Source of the DNA: Begonia masoniana
Lineage: Eukaryota > Streptophyta > Magnoliopsida > Cucurbitales > Begoniaceae
Length of the DNA stretch: 64,000 bases
Assembly (NCBI GenBank): GCA_022432975.1
Contig: CM039503.1
Coordinates: 53,194,466 to 53,258,465 of the forward strand
Reading direction: 5' to 3'
The stretch's first letter is position 1. Each line of letters opens with the position of its first letter. The notes under the pieces are model-generated. The model made no database searches. It saw nothing but the letters and a program-made list of their open reading frames with translations, and had not been told where the DNA came from. The position numbers and the translations under genes are program-made. Positions 26,417-38,645 of the stretch are shown one piece after another.

Positions 26417-27021
26417 TACAACCACTAAGAGTTTTGTTTTTTTCAAGATCTCTGAAATAAATTAGAATATATATATTCAAAAAAACTAAGTTACATTGAA
26501 ATAGGATTAAATATAATTGTTTAAAAAAATTAAGTTTCATTGCGACAGCTTACGCAACTCGACATGTTCTGTTAGGCGGTCGTATCTTGTAGGCTTAGAA
26601 AACAGGGTTAGACTCATCTTCCCGCTTTTTTCAATATTCGAGTGGAACACACTCCCTCGATCTCCCCAATATTCAGTGGAACACACTCTCTCGATCCCCC
26701 CTTTGAAACCTACAAAATTCCATGGGCATTGCTACGCAGATTGTCATCTCGTTTTTAGAAACAATGTTTGTAGTTGCAGCAGGTTCGTTTTCTGTGCTTT
26801 TTTTACTAGATTTTGTTAGTGAATTGTTTAATCACTAATTTTGTTGATTAGGTTTGGCTGGCGCGATGCTGTCTGAGAATATAAAATCTTCAAATGTCTT
26901 TGGAAAAATTCAAGTACTTACTCCGATTTAGCTAATTGTGGTTTGATGCTTGGTTTTTTTTTGCTCTATTTCGTTAGGGTTCAGTTGTGTTTTAGTCAAT
27001 GTTACAGTATATATTGGTTCT

Positions 27022-28689
27022 ATGTTGGTTTGGTTAGTGTCTTGTCAATTACATTTTTCATCGTTTCCTTCTCTGTAATATGCATGTAAGTGTTCTGTTT
27101 TCCAACACAATCAATACAGAAAAATTATTACAGAAGAATCATTATTCAAACTTCTTCTCTTTCTCTCTCTGCCGCTGTCTTCTATCTTCTTCTTCCTTTT
27201 GCTTTACTGTAGCTTCTGCTTCTTCCAGATTTCAACTTATTTTGATTAGTGCTTCTTTCAGGTTTGGTTAGTGTCTTGACAATTTCATTTTTCATCGTTA
27301 CCTTCTCTGTGATGTACATGTAAGTGTTCTGTTTTCCAACACAATCACTATAGAAAAAGCATTATTCAAACTTCTTTTCTTTCTCTCTCTGCCGCCCTCT
27401 TCAATCTTCTCCTTCCTCCTACTTTACTGTAGCTTCTGCTTTTTCAAGATTTCAACTTATTTTGATTAGTACTTCTTTCAGGTTTGGATAGTGTCTTGTT
27501 AATTTCATTTTTCATCGTTTCCATCTCTGTAATGCACGTGTAAATGTTCTTTTTTCCAACAGAATCAATACAGAAAAATCATTATTCAAACTTCTTCTCT
27601 TTCTCTCTCTGCCGCCCTCTTCTATCTTCTTCTTCCTTCCCCTTTACTGTAGTTTCTGCTTTTTCTAGATTTCAACTTATTTTGATTAGTGCTTCTTTCA
27701 GGTTTGGTTAGTGTCTTGTCAATTTTCTTTTTCATCGTTTCCTTCTTTGTAATGTAAGTGTAAGTGTTCTGATTTCCAACACAATCAATACAGAAAAATC
27801 ATTATTCCAACTTCTTCTCTTTCTCTCTCTGCCGCCATCTTCTATCTTCTTTTTCCTCTCCTTTACTGTAGCTTCTTCTTCTTCCAAATTTTAACTTATT
27901 TTGATCAGTGCTTCTTTCAGGTTTGGTTAGTGTCTTGTCAATTTCATTTTTCATCGTTTCCTTCTCTGTAATGTACGTGTAAGAGTTCTCTTTTCCAACA
28001 CAAACAATACAGAAAAATCATTATTCAAACTTCTTCTCTTTTTCTCTCTGCCGCCGTCTTCTGTCTTCTTCTTCTTACTGCTTTACTGTAGCTTCTGCTT
28101 CTTTCAGATTTTAACTTATTTTGATTAGTGCTTCTTTCAGGTTTGGTTAGTGTCTTGTCAATTTCATTTTTCATCGTTTCCTTCTCTGTAATGTACATGT
28201 AAGTGTTCTGTTTTCAGACAGAATTAATACAGAAAAATCATTATTCAAACTTCTTCTATTTCTCTCTCTGCCGCCCTTTTCTATCTTATTCTTCCTTATC
28301 CTTTACCGTAGATTCTTCTTCTTCTTCCAGATTTCAACTTTTTTTGATTAGTGCATCATTCAGGTTTGGTTAGTGTCTTGCCAATTTCATTTTTCATCAT
28401 TTCCTTCTCTATAATGTACGTGTAAGTGTTCTGTTTTTAACCACAATCAATACTGAAAAATCATTATTCAAACTTCTTCTCTTTCTCTCTCTGCTGCCCT
28501 CTTCTATCTTCTTTTTCCTTCTTCGTTACTGTAGCTTCTTCTTCTTCCAGATTTCAACTTATTTTGATTAGTGTTTCTTTCAAGTTTGGTTAGTGTCTTG
28601 TCAATTTCATTTTTCATCGTTTCCTTCTCTGTAATGTACGTGTAAGTGTTCTGTTTTCCAACACAATCAATATAGAAAAATCATTATTC
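27022..28689 (+). repeat. ~220-bp tandem array, segment 1 (about 8 units)
   Basis: Units start with 'ggtttggttagtgtcttg' at about 27029, 27261, 27481, 27701, 27920, 28140, 28362 and 28587. Each has the same layout: a ~58-nt T-rich block, 'tgtaatgtacatgtaagtg', 'ttttccaacacaatcaatac', a long polypyrimidine stretch with 'ctctgccgcc', 'tactgtagcttctgcttc', 'agatttcaacttattttgat', then 'gcttctttcag'. Units differ by a few percent. The array is in intron 2 of the copy A pseudogene. Confidence 0.95.
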
Positions 28690-28694
28690 AAAGT

Positions 28695-29086
28695 TGTAAT
28701 ATCCGGTTCGTACGGACTTTTGGATTTAATATATTATATTCATATATAGATATTATATGAGGCATTTTTATTAAATATGTCAAATCAAGTCAGTTTCGCA
28801 AATGGAAAGCGTCATTACGATTCTAACGATTAAAAAGGATTTTAAGGAAGTTTTGGGAATTTTCGGAATAGTAACGCTATATTCCGAGTAATTACCACTA
28901 TCGTAAATTAAATGACGTTTTAGTAAAAATAGTGAATGAAGTCCAAATTTCGAACGGACAGTTTTAATAAAGCCCTGGTGATGAATATGAGTTATTGGCA
29001 AAATATGGAGTTTTCGAGAATCCGAATCGTTGGACGATTAATGAAACGAAGGACGAAACAAGAGCTAAGGGCAAAATGGTAATTTG
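28695..29086 (+). mobile_element. 5' LTR, truncated to its first 392 bp
   Basis: Starts TGTAATATCCGG and matches 30602-30993 with one visible mismatch (near 28864). It breaks off within 'taatttgcaaa', exactly at the centre of the palindrome. Confidence 0.92.
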
Positions 29087-29181
29087 CAAATTACCATTTT
29101 GCCCTTAGCTCTTGTTTCGTCCTTCGTTTCATTAATCGTCCAACGATTCGGATTCTCGAAAACTCCATATTTTGCCAATAA
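28992..29181. repeat. Perfect 190-bp palindrome (two 95-bp arms)
   Basis: The left arm 28992-29086 is the end of the truncated LTR piece. The right arm 29087-29181 is its exact reverse complement, with the centre TTTG|CAAA and no spacer. Such a structure can come from template switching during reverse transcription, from repair of a broken LTR, or from an assembly artefact. Confidence 0.95.
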
Positions 29182-29289
29182 TTATTCTTAACTTCACTAA
29201 GTCTCCCACCTGGTAAGTCGGTTAAAATCTTCTAACCGATTTAATATCTTCCCTTATGGATTAGTCTTCTAAGGTGCCTAAGGTGGTAC

Positions 29290-30560
29290 GTGCCTAACGA
29301 CGAGAGCCTGAAGAAGGATATTTTAGCTGAGACACATTCTTCAGCTTATTCTGTGCACCCGGGAAGTACCAAGATGTACCGGGACTTACGGCAGCACTTC
29401 TGGTGGCCAGGTATGAAGAGAGAGGTTGCCCAGCACGTCGAGACCTGTTTAGTTTGTCAACAGGTTAAGGCGGAGCACCAGAGACCGGCCGGTACATTAT
29501 TACCACTGCCGATTCCGGAGTGGAAGTGGGAGCAGATCTCCATGGACTTCATTGTGGGGCTCCCGAGGACTACGCGAGGCCATGACGGCATTTGGGTTAT
29601 TGTGGACCGATTGACAAAGTCGGCTCACTTTTTGCCTGTGAAGATGACGTCTTCTATGGATCAGCTCGCAGAGCTCTATGTACAGGAGATTGTGAAGTTG
29701 CACGGAGTGCCGGTTTCTATTGTCTCGGATCGAGATCCGAGGTTTACATCGAAGTTCTGGAAGAGTCTGCACAAAGCTATGGGGACTCAGCTTAACTTCA
29801 GCACAGCGTTTCATCCTCAGACCGATGGTCAGACAGAGAGGACGAATCAGATTTTGGAGGATATGCTCAGAGCGTGTGTGCTTGAGTTTCAAGGATCGTG
29901 GAGTTCTCGTACAACAACAGCTTCCAGGCTACTATCGGTATGGCTCCGTATGAAGCCTTATATGGTCGAAAGTGCAGATCTCCGCTGTATTGGGACGAGG
30001 TTGGCGAGGCCAGCGTCGTTGGACCTGAGATTCTGCAGCAGACGGCAGAGAAGATTGCCGTTATCCGACAGCGCATTGAGGTAGCTCAGAGCAGACAGAA
30101 GAGCTATGCTGACACCAGACGGAGAGAGCTAGAGTTCGAGGAAGGTGACGAGGTTTATCTTAAAGTTTCGCCGTTCAAGGGCATTGCGAGGTTTGGAAGG
30201 AGGGGTAAGTTAAACCCTCGGTATGTGGGGCCCTTTCCTATTCTGAAGAGGATCGGGAAGATGGCGTATCGACTACAACTTCCAGCTTCTATGGAAAGTA
30301 TCCACGACGTGTTTCATGTATCGATACTTCGGAGATGCCTACGTGATCCATCACATGCCGTGGCGACTACAGAGATCGAGGTACAGCCTACCTTGACCTA
30401 CGAGGAAAGGCCGGTACGTATTTTGGAGCATTCCGTCAAAGTTTTACGCAATAAGGAGATCCCACTGATCAAAGTCTTGTGGCGGAACCATGAGGTGGAA
30501 GAAGCGACTTGGGAGCGACAACAGGACATGATGTCTAGATATCCCGAGTTGTTTGTATGA
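29290..30560 (+). pseudogene. Gypsy integrase and chromodomain, one frameshift
   Basis: The first frame (from about 29290) holds the zinc-binding H-H-C-C region (HPGSTKMYRDL ... CLVCQQVKAEH) and the catalytic core, with D in SMDFIVGLP, D in SDRDPRF and E in QTERTNQIL. A small deletion after FQGSW, near 29900, shifts the frame. The second frame (29898-30560) continues with EFSYNNSFQATIGMAPYEAL, the GPFPILKRIG region, and a chromodomain-like end (VLWRNHEVEEATWE). The HHCC/DDE/chromodomain order is that of chromoviruses. Confidence 0.9.
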
Positions 30561-31826
30561 TTTAAATTTTGTGGACAAAATTCTGAATAAGGAGGGTAGA
30601 ATGTAATATCCGGTTCGTACGGACTTTTGGATTTAATATATTATATTCATATATAGATATTATATGAGGCATTTTTATTAAATATGTCAAATCAAGTCAG
30701 TTTCGCAAATGGAAAGCGTCATTACGATTCTAACGATTAAAAAGGATTTTAAGGAAGTTTTGGGAATTTTTGGAATAGTAACGCTATATTCCGAGTAATT
30801 ACCACTATCGTAAATTAAATGACGTTTTAGTAAAAATAGTGAATGAAGTCCAAATTTCGAACGGACAGTTTTAATAAAGCCCTGGTGATGAATATGAGTT
30901 ATTGGCAAAATATGGAGTTTTCGAGAATCCGAATCGTTGGACGATTAATGAAACGAAGGACGAAACAAGAGCTAAGGGCAAAATGGTAATTTGCAAATCC
31001 ATTTTATAAAACATCACAAAACATTTCTTTTCCCTCACTTTCTCTCTTTCTCTCTTTTCTCTCTGGATCGCACGAACAGAGAAGGCTTTCTTCTCTCGGC
31101 CGCCGGCGACTCCTCACAATCCGACCTCCGTCCGACCTCCGTTCTTCCTCCGTCCTTCACGTTTTCTTCCTCTCTCGCTACCCTCGGTATGTGCCTTTAA
31201 TCTTATAGCTTTATTTCGACGTTTGTAGCATTTCGGCAAACTAGGGTTTCGATAAAATGTCGAAATTAGGACTCGTAATTAATAGGTTAGCCGTGATTAC
31301 GTGTAAATTGAACGTATTGGACGTTATTGGACGAAGAGAAATTTATTTGCGAAAAAGTTATAAATCGTTATATTTTCGAGTTTTCGGAAATAACTCGTAA
31401 TATGGAATTCCAGATTTATCGAGCGTTGTGTCGTTGTTTAAAAGCTTCGATTTGTTGAATTAAGGATTTTATTAGTTTGGACATTTAATCGTTTAAATTG
31501 GGTTTAACGACAAATATCGTGTTTTGTCTCAGACACGCGACTCCAGTGGACGAAGTTGAGATCCAGCGCGCTCCAGGTAAGTTTTCGTGACTTACTTTGA
31601 CCCAAAGGTCTGCACCATACTTCGTCGTCGTCTCGGGAATACTCGAGGAACTGTTTGTTTTATGTTACTCTGGTTGGGTAGTTAGGTTAGTTGTTTATAG
31701 GTTCTGCTTTACTGCCATGAATGTATGCACGTTGTTTGTTTACTTTCCGCTGATATGAACTGTTCATGCATCACGGTTTTCGAAAGTCATGAAAAGGAAT
31801 TTCTGCACGTGTTTTTAAGAAAAGGA

Positions 31827-32340
31827 ACGTATATCTGAAATGAAATCTGTAACGAAATCTGAATGAATAAACGTAATCTGTCTGTTTCTGGTCATGCGAG
31901 ATGGGGCTCAGGCACGGCTGTGCGTGTTGCAAGCGTGTACCCCCCCTCTCTAACCCCACGGGGTAGTCCAACCGCCGGACGGGCCCCCTTGGGTTAGTGG
32001 GTCGAGGTTTCGGTGACAATTCTGTCTGTCTGTGACGTAATGAATCTGTAATCTGTAATTCTGTATCTGTAATCTGAATGGGACGTATATCTGAAATGAA
32101 ATCTGTAACGTAATCTGAATGAATAAACGTAATCTGTCTGTTTCTGGTCATGCGAGATGGGGCTCAGGCACGGCTGTGCGTGTTGCAAGCGTTGTACCCC
32201 CCCTCTCTAACCCCACGGGGTAGTCCAACCGCCGGACGGGCCCCCTTGGGTTAGTGGGTCGAGATTTCGGTGACAATTCTGTCTGTCTGTGACGTAATGA
32301 ATCTGTAATCTGTAATTCTGAATCTATAATCTGAATCTGT
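31827..32340 (+). repeat. 257-bp tandem duplication in the 3' LTR
   Basis: 'cgtatatctgaaatgaaatc' occurs at 31827 and 32084, and nearly all the intervening sequence is repeated, including 'tggggctcaggcacggctg' and the G/C-rich 'ccgccggacgggccccc'. Differences are a few single bases and indels. Confidence 0.9.
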
Positions 32341-32500
32341 ATCTGTATCTGTTTCTGTATCTGAAAGGAATGAAAATGAATCCGTAATCTGTAATTCTGC
32401 ATCTGTAATCTGAATCTGTATCTGTATCTGTTTCTGTATCTGAAAGGAATGAAAATGAATCTGTAATCTGTAATTCTGTATCTGTAATCTGAATCTGAGC
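32290..32500 (+). repeat. 'atctgta' short repeats with an ~80-bp duplication
   Basis: Many 'aatctgta', 'tatctgt' and 'aatctgaa' units run together, and a longer unit ending 'ctgaaaggaatgaaaatga' appears twice. It looks like slippage-driven expansion. Confidence 0.85.
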
Positions 32501-32999
32501 ATGATTTCTGAATGGCATACGCACGCATGCATCTGCATTTACGTAGCTTACTGAGATTTCAATATCTCATATGTGTCTGTATGGTGTAGGTAACCTCTTA
32601 GGTGATATCGAACCAGGTGAGGACGGCGTTCCTCCGTCTGATGCAGTTGATGGATGACGGCCGTGGGAGTGCGCTATGTAGTCGAGGCGCTTTCTGACCC
32701 GTGGGGATGTATGTCTGGACTCTGGGGTTATTTTGGGATGTTTTGAGTTGATAATTGTATAGAATATTTAGGTTGTTTGGATCTGGATAGGGATTAGATA
32801 ACGTTTTGATAATTGTATGTAAAACGTTTTGGTTTAAACTGTTTAATGAATGTTATGGAAATGTTCTGATTGGTTTTAGGTTGATACGGTTATGCTCGAT
32901 GTTTAGATGCATCCACGCAGTCGGATTTCGCAAAGTCCGCTGTAAAGTTGGTCGATGTTATTGGAAGAAATTGGTGTTAAATTAAGTAATGTTTGCTCT

Positions 33000-33475
33000 C
33001 TGGAATCAGGTTCCAGAGAGTTTCCAGTAGCATGAATCGCTCTCTGGAATTGGAATTCCAGAGAGTATTGTTAAGTGTTTGCTCTCTGGAATTCCAGAGA
33101 GCAGTGTAAAGAAAAGTGAAGGCGATTGAAGTAGGAGGTGGTCGCTGAAGTGGTCGCTGAAGTTTTCACTGATCGTTGCACTGAAAGTGTGCGGCGATCG
33201 ATCTCTGCAGCAATGCAGAGATCGGTCGCTGCTTGTGAAATGCTTAGAGGTTTGAAGTCTGAAAGGGAGAAGGGATCGCTGCATGCTTGCAGCGATCGAT
33301 CTCTGCTGCAGAGCAGAGATCGATCGCTGCTATAGTTAGCAGCGATCGGATTGCTGCACAGCTAGCAGCGATCGATCTCTGCTCTGCAGCAGAGATCGAT
33401 CGCCCCTGCTGTAATGCATGGCAGCGATCGATCTCTGCTGCAGTGCAGAGATCGGTCGCCTGTTTCATTTTGAGG
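33000..33475. repeat. Cluster of palindromic hairpin units at the LTR end
   Basis: Three units pair GCTCTCTGGAA with TTCCAGAGAG (33000-33110). Four or five units then carry palindromes of up to ~42 bp built from 'gcagcgatcgatctctgctg' and its reverse complement (about 33185-33460). Each could form a stem of about 11 to 20 bp. The corresponding part of the LTR at 8450 has unrelated GC-rich sequence, so this module is variable. Confidence 0.9.
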
Positions 33476-33736
33476 ACAGAGTTCCAATTCTGCCCTCCCA
33501 CTTGTTTAATTTAATTTAAAGTTTTCTTTTAAAGGTTTTCTTTTAAGTTTTAATAAAGATTTGTTTTAAATGCATTTAAGGTTCAGTTTTAATTCCGATT
33601 CAGTTCCGATTTCAACCATAGTTTAAATTCCGCATAAGGTTTTAATTAAAGTAGAGGAAAGAAATAAGTACAAAAATGAAAATGAAAAATTTATACGGGT
33701 AAAATAAGGGTACAGTATTAGGGGTGTTACAAAAGT

Positions 33737-35990
33737 TCTTCTCATTCTCTCTCTGCCGCCCTCATCTATCTTCTTCTTCTGTCTCATTTGCTGTAGCTTC
33801 TGCTTCTAACAGATTTCAAAATATTTTGATTAGTGCTTCATTTAGGTTTGGTTAGTGTCTTGTCAATTTCAATTTTCATCATTTCCTACTCTGTAATGTA
33901 CATGTAAGTGTTCTGTTTTCCAACAGAATCAATACAGAAAAATCATTATTCAAACTTCTTCTCTTTCTCTCTCTGCCGCCCTCTTCTATCTTATTCTTCC
34001 TAATCCTTTATTGTAGCTTCTGCTTCTTCAAGATTTCAACTTATTTTGATTAGTGCTTGTTTCAGGTTTGGTTAGTGTCTTGTCAATTTCATTTTTCATC
34101 GTTTCCTTCTCTGTAATGTACATGTAAGTTTTCTGTTTTCCAACACAATCAATACAGAAAAATCATTATTCAAACTTCTTCTCTTTCTCTCGCTCTGCCA
34201 CACTCTTCTATCTTCTTCTTCCTTTTCCTTTACTGTTGCTTCAGCTTCTTCCAGATTTTAACTTAATTTGATTAGTGATTCTTTCAGGTTTGCTTAGTGT
34301 CTTGTTAATTTCATTTTTCATTGTTTCCTTCTCTCTAATGTACATGTAAGTGTTCTATTTTCCAACAGAATCAATACAGAAAAATCATTATTCAAACTTC
34401 TTCTCTTTCTCTCTGTGCCGTCGACTTCTATCTTCTTCCTCCTTATGTTTACTATAGCTTCGTTTCTTCTAGATTTTCAACTTATTTTGATTAGTGCTTT
34501 CTATTCGGATTGGTTAGTGTCTTGACAATTTCATTTTTCATCGTTACCTTCTCTTCAATGTACATGTAGGTTCTGTTTTCCAACACAATCAATACAGAAA
34601 AAACATTATTCAAACTTCTTCTCTTCTCTCTTCTGCCACACCCTCTTCTATCTTCTTTCCTTCTCTGTAATGTACATGTAAGTGTTCTGTTTTCCAACAG
34701 AATCAATACAGAAAAATCATTATTCAAACTTCTTCTCTTTCTCTCTCTGCCGCCCTCTTCTATCTTCTGCTCCTAACCTTATTGTAGCTTCTGCTTCTTC
34801 TAGATTTCAACTTATTTTGATTAGTGCTTCTTTCAGGTTTGGTTAGTGTCTTGTCAATTTCATTTTTCATCGTTTCCTTCTCTGTAATGTACATGTAAGT
34901 TTTCTGTTTTCCAACACAATCAATACAGAAAAATCATTATTCAAACTTCTTCTCTTTCTCTCTCTGCCACCCTCTTCTATCTTCTTCTCCTGGTACTTTA
35001 CTGTTGCTTCAGCTTCTTCCAGATTTCAACTTATTTTGATTAGTGCTTCTTTCAGGTTTGGTTAGTGTCTTGTTAATTTCATTTTTCATTGTTTCCTTCT
35101 CTCTAATGTACATGTAAGTGTTCTATTTTCCAACAGAATCAATACAGAAAAATCATTATTCAAACTTCTTCTCTTTCTCTCTGTGCCGTCGACTTCTATC
35201 TTCTTCCTCCTTATGTTTTACTATAGCTTCTGTTTCTTCTAGATTTCAACTTATTTTGATTAGTGCTTCTTTCGGATTGGGTTAGTGTCTTGACAATTTC
35301 ATTTTTCATCGTTACCTTCTCTTCAATGTACATGTAAGTGTTCTGTTTTCCAACACAATCAATACAGAAAAAACATTATTCAAACTTCTTCTCTTTCTCT
35401 CTCTGCCACCCTCTTCTATCTTCTTCTTCCTTCTCCTTTACTGTAGCTTCTGCTTCTTCTAGATTTCAACTTATTTTGATTAGTGCTTCTTTCAGGTTTG
35501 GTTAGTGTCTTGTCAATTTCATTTTTCATCTTTTCCTTCTCTGTAATGTACGTGTAAGTGTTCTGTTTTCCAACACAATCAATACAGAAAAATCATTATT
35601 CAAACTTCTTATCTCCGCCGTCTTCTATCTTCTTCTTCCTTCTGCTTTACTGTAGCTTCTGCTTCTTCCAGATTTCAACTTGCTTCTTTCAGGTTTGGTT
35701 AGTGTCTTGACAATTTCATTTTTCATCGTTACCTCTCCGCCGTCTTCTATCGTCTTCTTCCTTCTGCTTTACTGTAGCTTCTGCTTCTTCCATATTTCAA
35801 CTTGCTTCTTTCAGGTTTGGTTAGTGTCTTGACAATTTCATTTTTCATCGTTACCTTCCCTGTAATGTACATGTAAGTGTTTTGTTTTCCAACGCAATCA
35901 ATACAAAAAAATCATTATTCAAACTTCTCTCTCCTCCGCCTTCTTCTATCTTCTTCTTCCTTCTCTTTTACTGTACCTTCTGCTTCTACC
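33737..35990 (+). repeat. ~220-bp tandem array, segment 2 (about 10 units)
   Basis: Continuation of the array beyond the gypsy insertion. Spacing is mostly about 220 bp but includes an irregular ~330-bp stretch (34505-34836) and shortened units at 35580-35990. A block with the variant 'ctgtgccgtcgacttctatc' occurs at about 34412 and 35180, which shows a second-level duplication of several units. Confidence 0.93.
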
Positions 35991-35995
35991 AAATT

Positions 35996-38104
35996 TGTAA
36001 CGCCCCGAGTTATCTAAACCCGGTTTGCTACTCAACACACTGAACCGAACCATGACGACTTGATACTAAATTTAAAAATATTTCACTCGACAGTCAAGAT
36101 TTGACATTTTTTAAACTCGATGTATTTTAAAACTTGCAGCGGAAATCAATCGAACATCAATGAAGTTAAATAATCTGTGAAAAATATTTTAAAATAATTG
36201 TTGGGAGTGTTAAGAATAATGGGCCAAAAATATAAAGCTTTAAAATGTGGAATACCCATGAAATTGCAGAAGTCAAACACATCTGCCGACGACAAAGTCA
36301 ACATAAGGAGCAGAAATAGAAAATAGGAGGCCTCTACCGATGACAAACGACAAAACTTCGGTTATATCAACCGGTCACAAAACGACAAACACTACCTACA
36401 TCTTCCGATGACGTCAGCCGGAAGATATACAAACAGGACAACTCTCGGTAGACTGCATCTACCGATAGCTAGGCGACAAAACTTGCTACTTACATCTACC
36501 GATGACGTCAGCCGGGGGATTCCTTCCTCCAGCATCTGCCGATCGCTAGACGACAACTCGTAACTTATATCTACCGATGACGTCAGCCGGATGACTCCTT
36601 CATCCAACATCTGCCGATCGCTAGACGACAAGACTTACCACTTTCCTCTACCGATGACGTCAGCCGGATGACTCCTTCATCCAACATCTGCCGGTAGACT
36701 TCAGAACAGCAATTCTGCTGTATTCCAAGAAAGCTCTGGCTATCAAAGGATTTAAGCATTTTACTAAGACCAATCAGAGACAGATCAAATCATTGCATCA
36801 CTCAAATCCAGTAGAAAACAGTATTTTCAAAACCCAACAGAACACTAATATCAAAGATTCTCAGAATGTATTCAAAGTTTTGAAAAACACTACTATCATA
36901 AAATTTTCAGAAAAGGAAACATCTATACTGAACTAGTTACTCCCAACTCAACACCTGCAGCCATGGATTAAACCGCCTCAACAGATGGCCAAACCGATGC
37001 CTGAAAATGCTCCTCCAACCAGCCTATTCCTCATGTTGGTCGGTAAACATACCTTCAGTAACTTCTTCACCTACATCACAAAACTCATCTATTAGCCTAA
37101 TGCTAAGCAAGTAGAGCGATGAATGAAATGAATCAATGAAGCAATAATTTCCCTAAACATGCGGTCTCTACTTTCTCATCTCAGTTGTATTCAAATTCAT
37201 TCTCTGTTGATCCCTCTGTACGATGGGAAAGTGGATCAGTCATTCCCCAAAGCATACATCCTCTGATCTCAATTAAGGGGCGGATTAATTCCCTTAACAG
37301 TTAACTGGTCTGATCCCCCTGTAGGATTGGGAAGTGGATCACTTTTCCCAAAACCTCAATCCTCTGTTCTCAGTTAAGGGGCGGATTAATCCCCCTTAAC
37401 AGTTGTTCTGATCATCCTGCTCACACTTACCATGCGTTTCATGTAAATTCATTTTCTTAATCTTTCAAAAACATGATGCATGACAACTGGAAAATAAACA
37501 TACAAAACATACATAAATCCTACTGTTTTGTGATGTAGGCCCGAAGGCACAAACAAACTCTACTTACCTGGATCCCTGGAAATCGCTCGGCTAAATGCTA
37601 CTTCAGAAGCTCGCTCACCTAAAATCATAATAGTACATATATCAAACTTTCACTAAACTTCACAGAATCAATACAGGAGTTTGAGGAACAAAATTTGAAA
37701 CCCCACAACTCGGGTATTCTCAATAGTCGCTCAGCCCGAACCTACTCTAAATCACAACATTCCTCGAAACTCCTCACATTGTACTCCCTCAGCTATCTAA
37801 CTACTAAAATCGCAAGAAAACAAGGAGGGCTTACCTAGGTTGAAGGAGAATCGGGCAGGAGAATCGCCTAGAGATTTCTGCCGTTCGAGCTGAAGACCGA
37901 AGGGAAAGAAAATGAGTAGTGGTGGCGGCTACTCTAAACTTTTTGCCTTAAATACCTTATCCACTTTCAAATTTGCCAATTACCCTTATGCCCTTACTTA
38001 CTCATTCTTCAACCTAACCTACATTATACTAAGATTTCATTCATCGATTATACTTAATAGATTTATCTGTTATTTTAAATTATTAATTAAAGTCGGGTGT
38101 TACA
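35996..38104 (-). mobile_element. Solo LTR (2.1 kb) in the array
   Basis: On the minus strand it starts TGTAACACCCGAC and ends TCGGGGCGTTACA. It is flanked by AAATT (35991-35995) and AGATT (38105-38109), a 5-bp target duplication with one change. There is no internal domain. It is related to the plus-strand LTR part at 44666-46390: both share a 'cctacatcacaaaacagtag' block and an 'aaggggcggatta' repeat. It contains internal tandem repeats (36390-36700, ~60 bp, with 'ctaccgatgacgtcagccgg'; 37200-37410, ~100 bp). Confidence 0.87.
36390..36700. repeat. ~60-bp tandem repeats in the solo LTR
   Basis: Four or five diverged units contain 'atgacgtcagccgg' and 'catctgccgatcgctag'. The TGACGTCA core is a palindrome identical to a CRE/bZIP-type site; whether it binds anything is unknown. 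Confidence 0.8.
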
Positions 38105-38179
38105 AGATTTCAACTTATTTTGATTAGGGCTTCTTTCAGGTTTGGTTACTGTCTTGTCAATTTCATTTTTCATCGTTTC
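38105..38179 (+). repeat. ~220-bp array, segment 3 (fragment of one unit)
   Basis: About 75 bp of array unit between the solo LTR and the Cassandra concatemer, from 'agatttcaacttattttgat' to 'tcatcgtttc'. Its end is the left target duplication of the Cassandra insertion. Confidence 0.9.
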
Positions 38180-38394
38180 TGTGATGACCCGAACGTGCAC
38201 GTATGAGTACGACTGCGAGGCAAACCTTGGGTTGCGGGGCAAACCTCGGGACCTAAGCCGAGTGTAGGCGAATCCCGGACTCGAGTATAGGCGAATCCTG
38301 GGTCGTAAAAAGGGGGTCGTCACAATCCCACATCGCTTGGGGAAGTATATGGAAATGAAACATATGTAAAGAGACTCTCCCAACATAGCAAGAC

Positions 38395-38515
38395 GCGTTT
38401 TTGAGCACGATTGACAACGGATTCCATAAGAACTCCGAAGTTAAAAGTGCTTCGGCAAGAGCAATTCCAGGTTGGGTGACCTTCCGGGAAGTTCTCGCCA
38501 AACAAAGCCGTGAGG
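38395..38515 (+). other. 5S rRNA-like domain in Cassandra LTR 1
   Basis: The order GGATTCCATAAGAACTCCGA, AGTTAAAAGTGCTT, GCAAGAGCAATTCCAG, GTTGGGTGACC, GGGAAGTTCTCG follows the 3' two-thirds of 5S rRNA, including the internal Pol III promoter region. It is too diverged to be a functional 5S gene. The same block recurs in the three other LTRs and at about 46580-46690. Confidence 0.88.
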
Positions 38516-38583
38516 GGAGGATATTGGGCTATGGCCCAATCCCCAGAGCGGACAATATCTTGATGGGAATAAGGGTTGTTACA

Positions 38584-38645
38584 AATGGTATCAAGCTGTA
38601 CCCACCGGAAATGGCCAACAGGACGTTGGGCCCCGCGGGCGTGAG
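38584..38645 (+). other. Cassandra internal domain with primer site (first copy)
   Basis: Only 62 bp: ATGGTATCAAGC primer-site sequence, a short spacer, and a G-rich end near 'ccccgcgggcgtgag'. It differs from the second and third internal domains (86 bp, nearly identical to each other). Confidence 0.8.

Larger units (their letters stand above)
28695..33731 (+). mobile_element. Ty3/gypsy chromovirus, internally deleted, young
   Basis: The insertion is flanked by the 5-bp duplication AAAGT (28690-28694 and 33732-33736) in the ~220-bp array. It has a 392-bp piece of the 5' LTR, an inverted copy of the end of that piece, the integrase-to-chromodomain part of pol, a polypurine tract AAGGAGGGTAGAA before 30602, and a full 3' LTR. 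Over the shared ~390 bp the two LTRs differ at one site that I can see, implying a recent insertion. Long LTRs, the chromodomain and the integrase type fit the Tekay/Del group. Gag, protease, RT and RNase H are missing. Confidence 0.92.
30602..33731 (+). mobile_element. 3' LTR, full length (3130 bp)
   Basis: Starts TGTAATATCC directly after the polypurine tract and ends GGGGTGTTACA next to the target duplication. It is far longer than most plant LTRs, and much of the length is tandem and inverted repeats (31827-32500, 33000-33470). Blocks shared with the older LTR at 8450-11034 show both derive from the same lineage. Confidence 0.93.

Noticed and set aside
38395..38515. 5S rRNA gene
   Set aside because: Diverged, lacks the normal 5' third and lies within LTR-bounded units with Met-tRNA primer sites; Cassandra is the better explanation. 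The same holds at 46580-46690.
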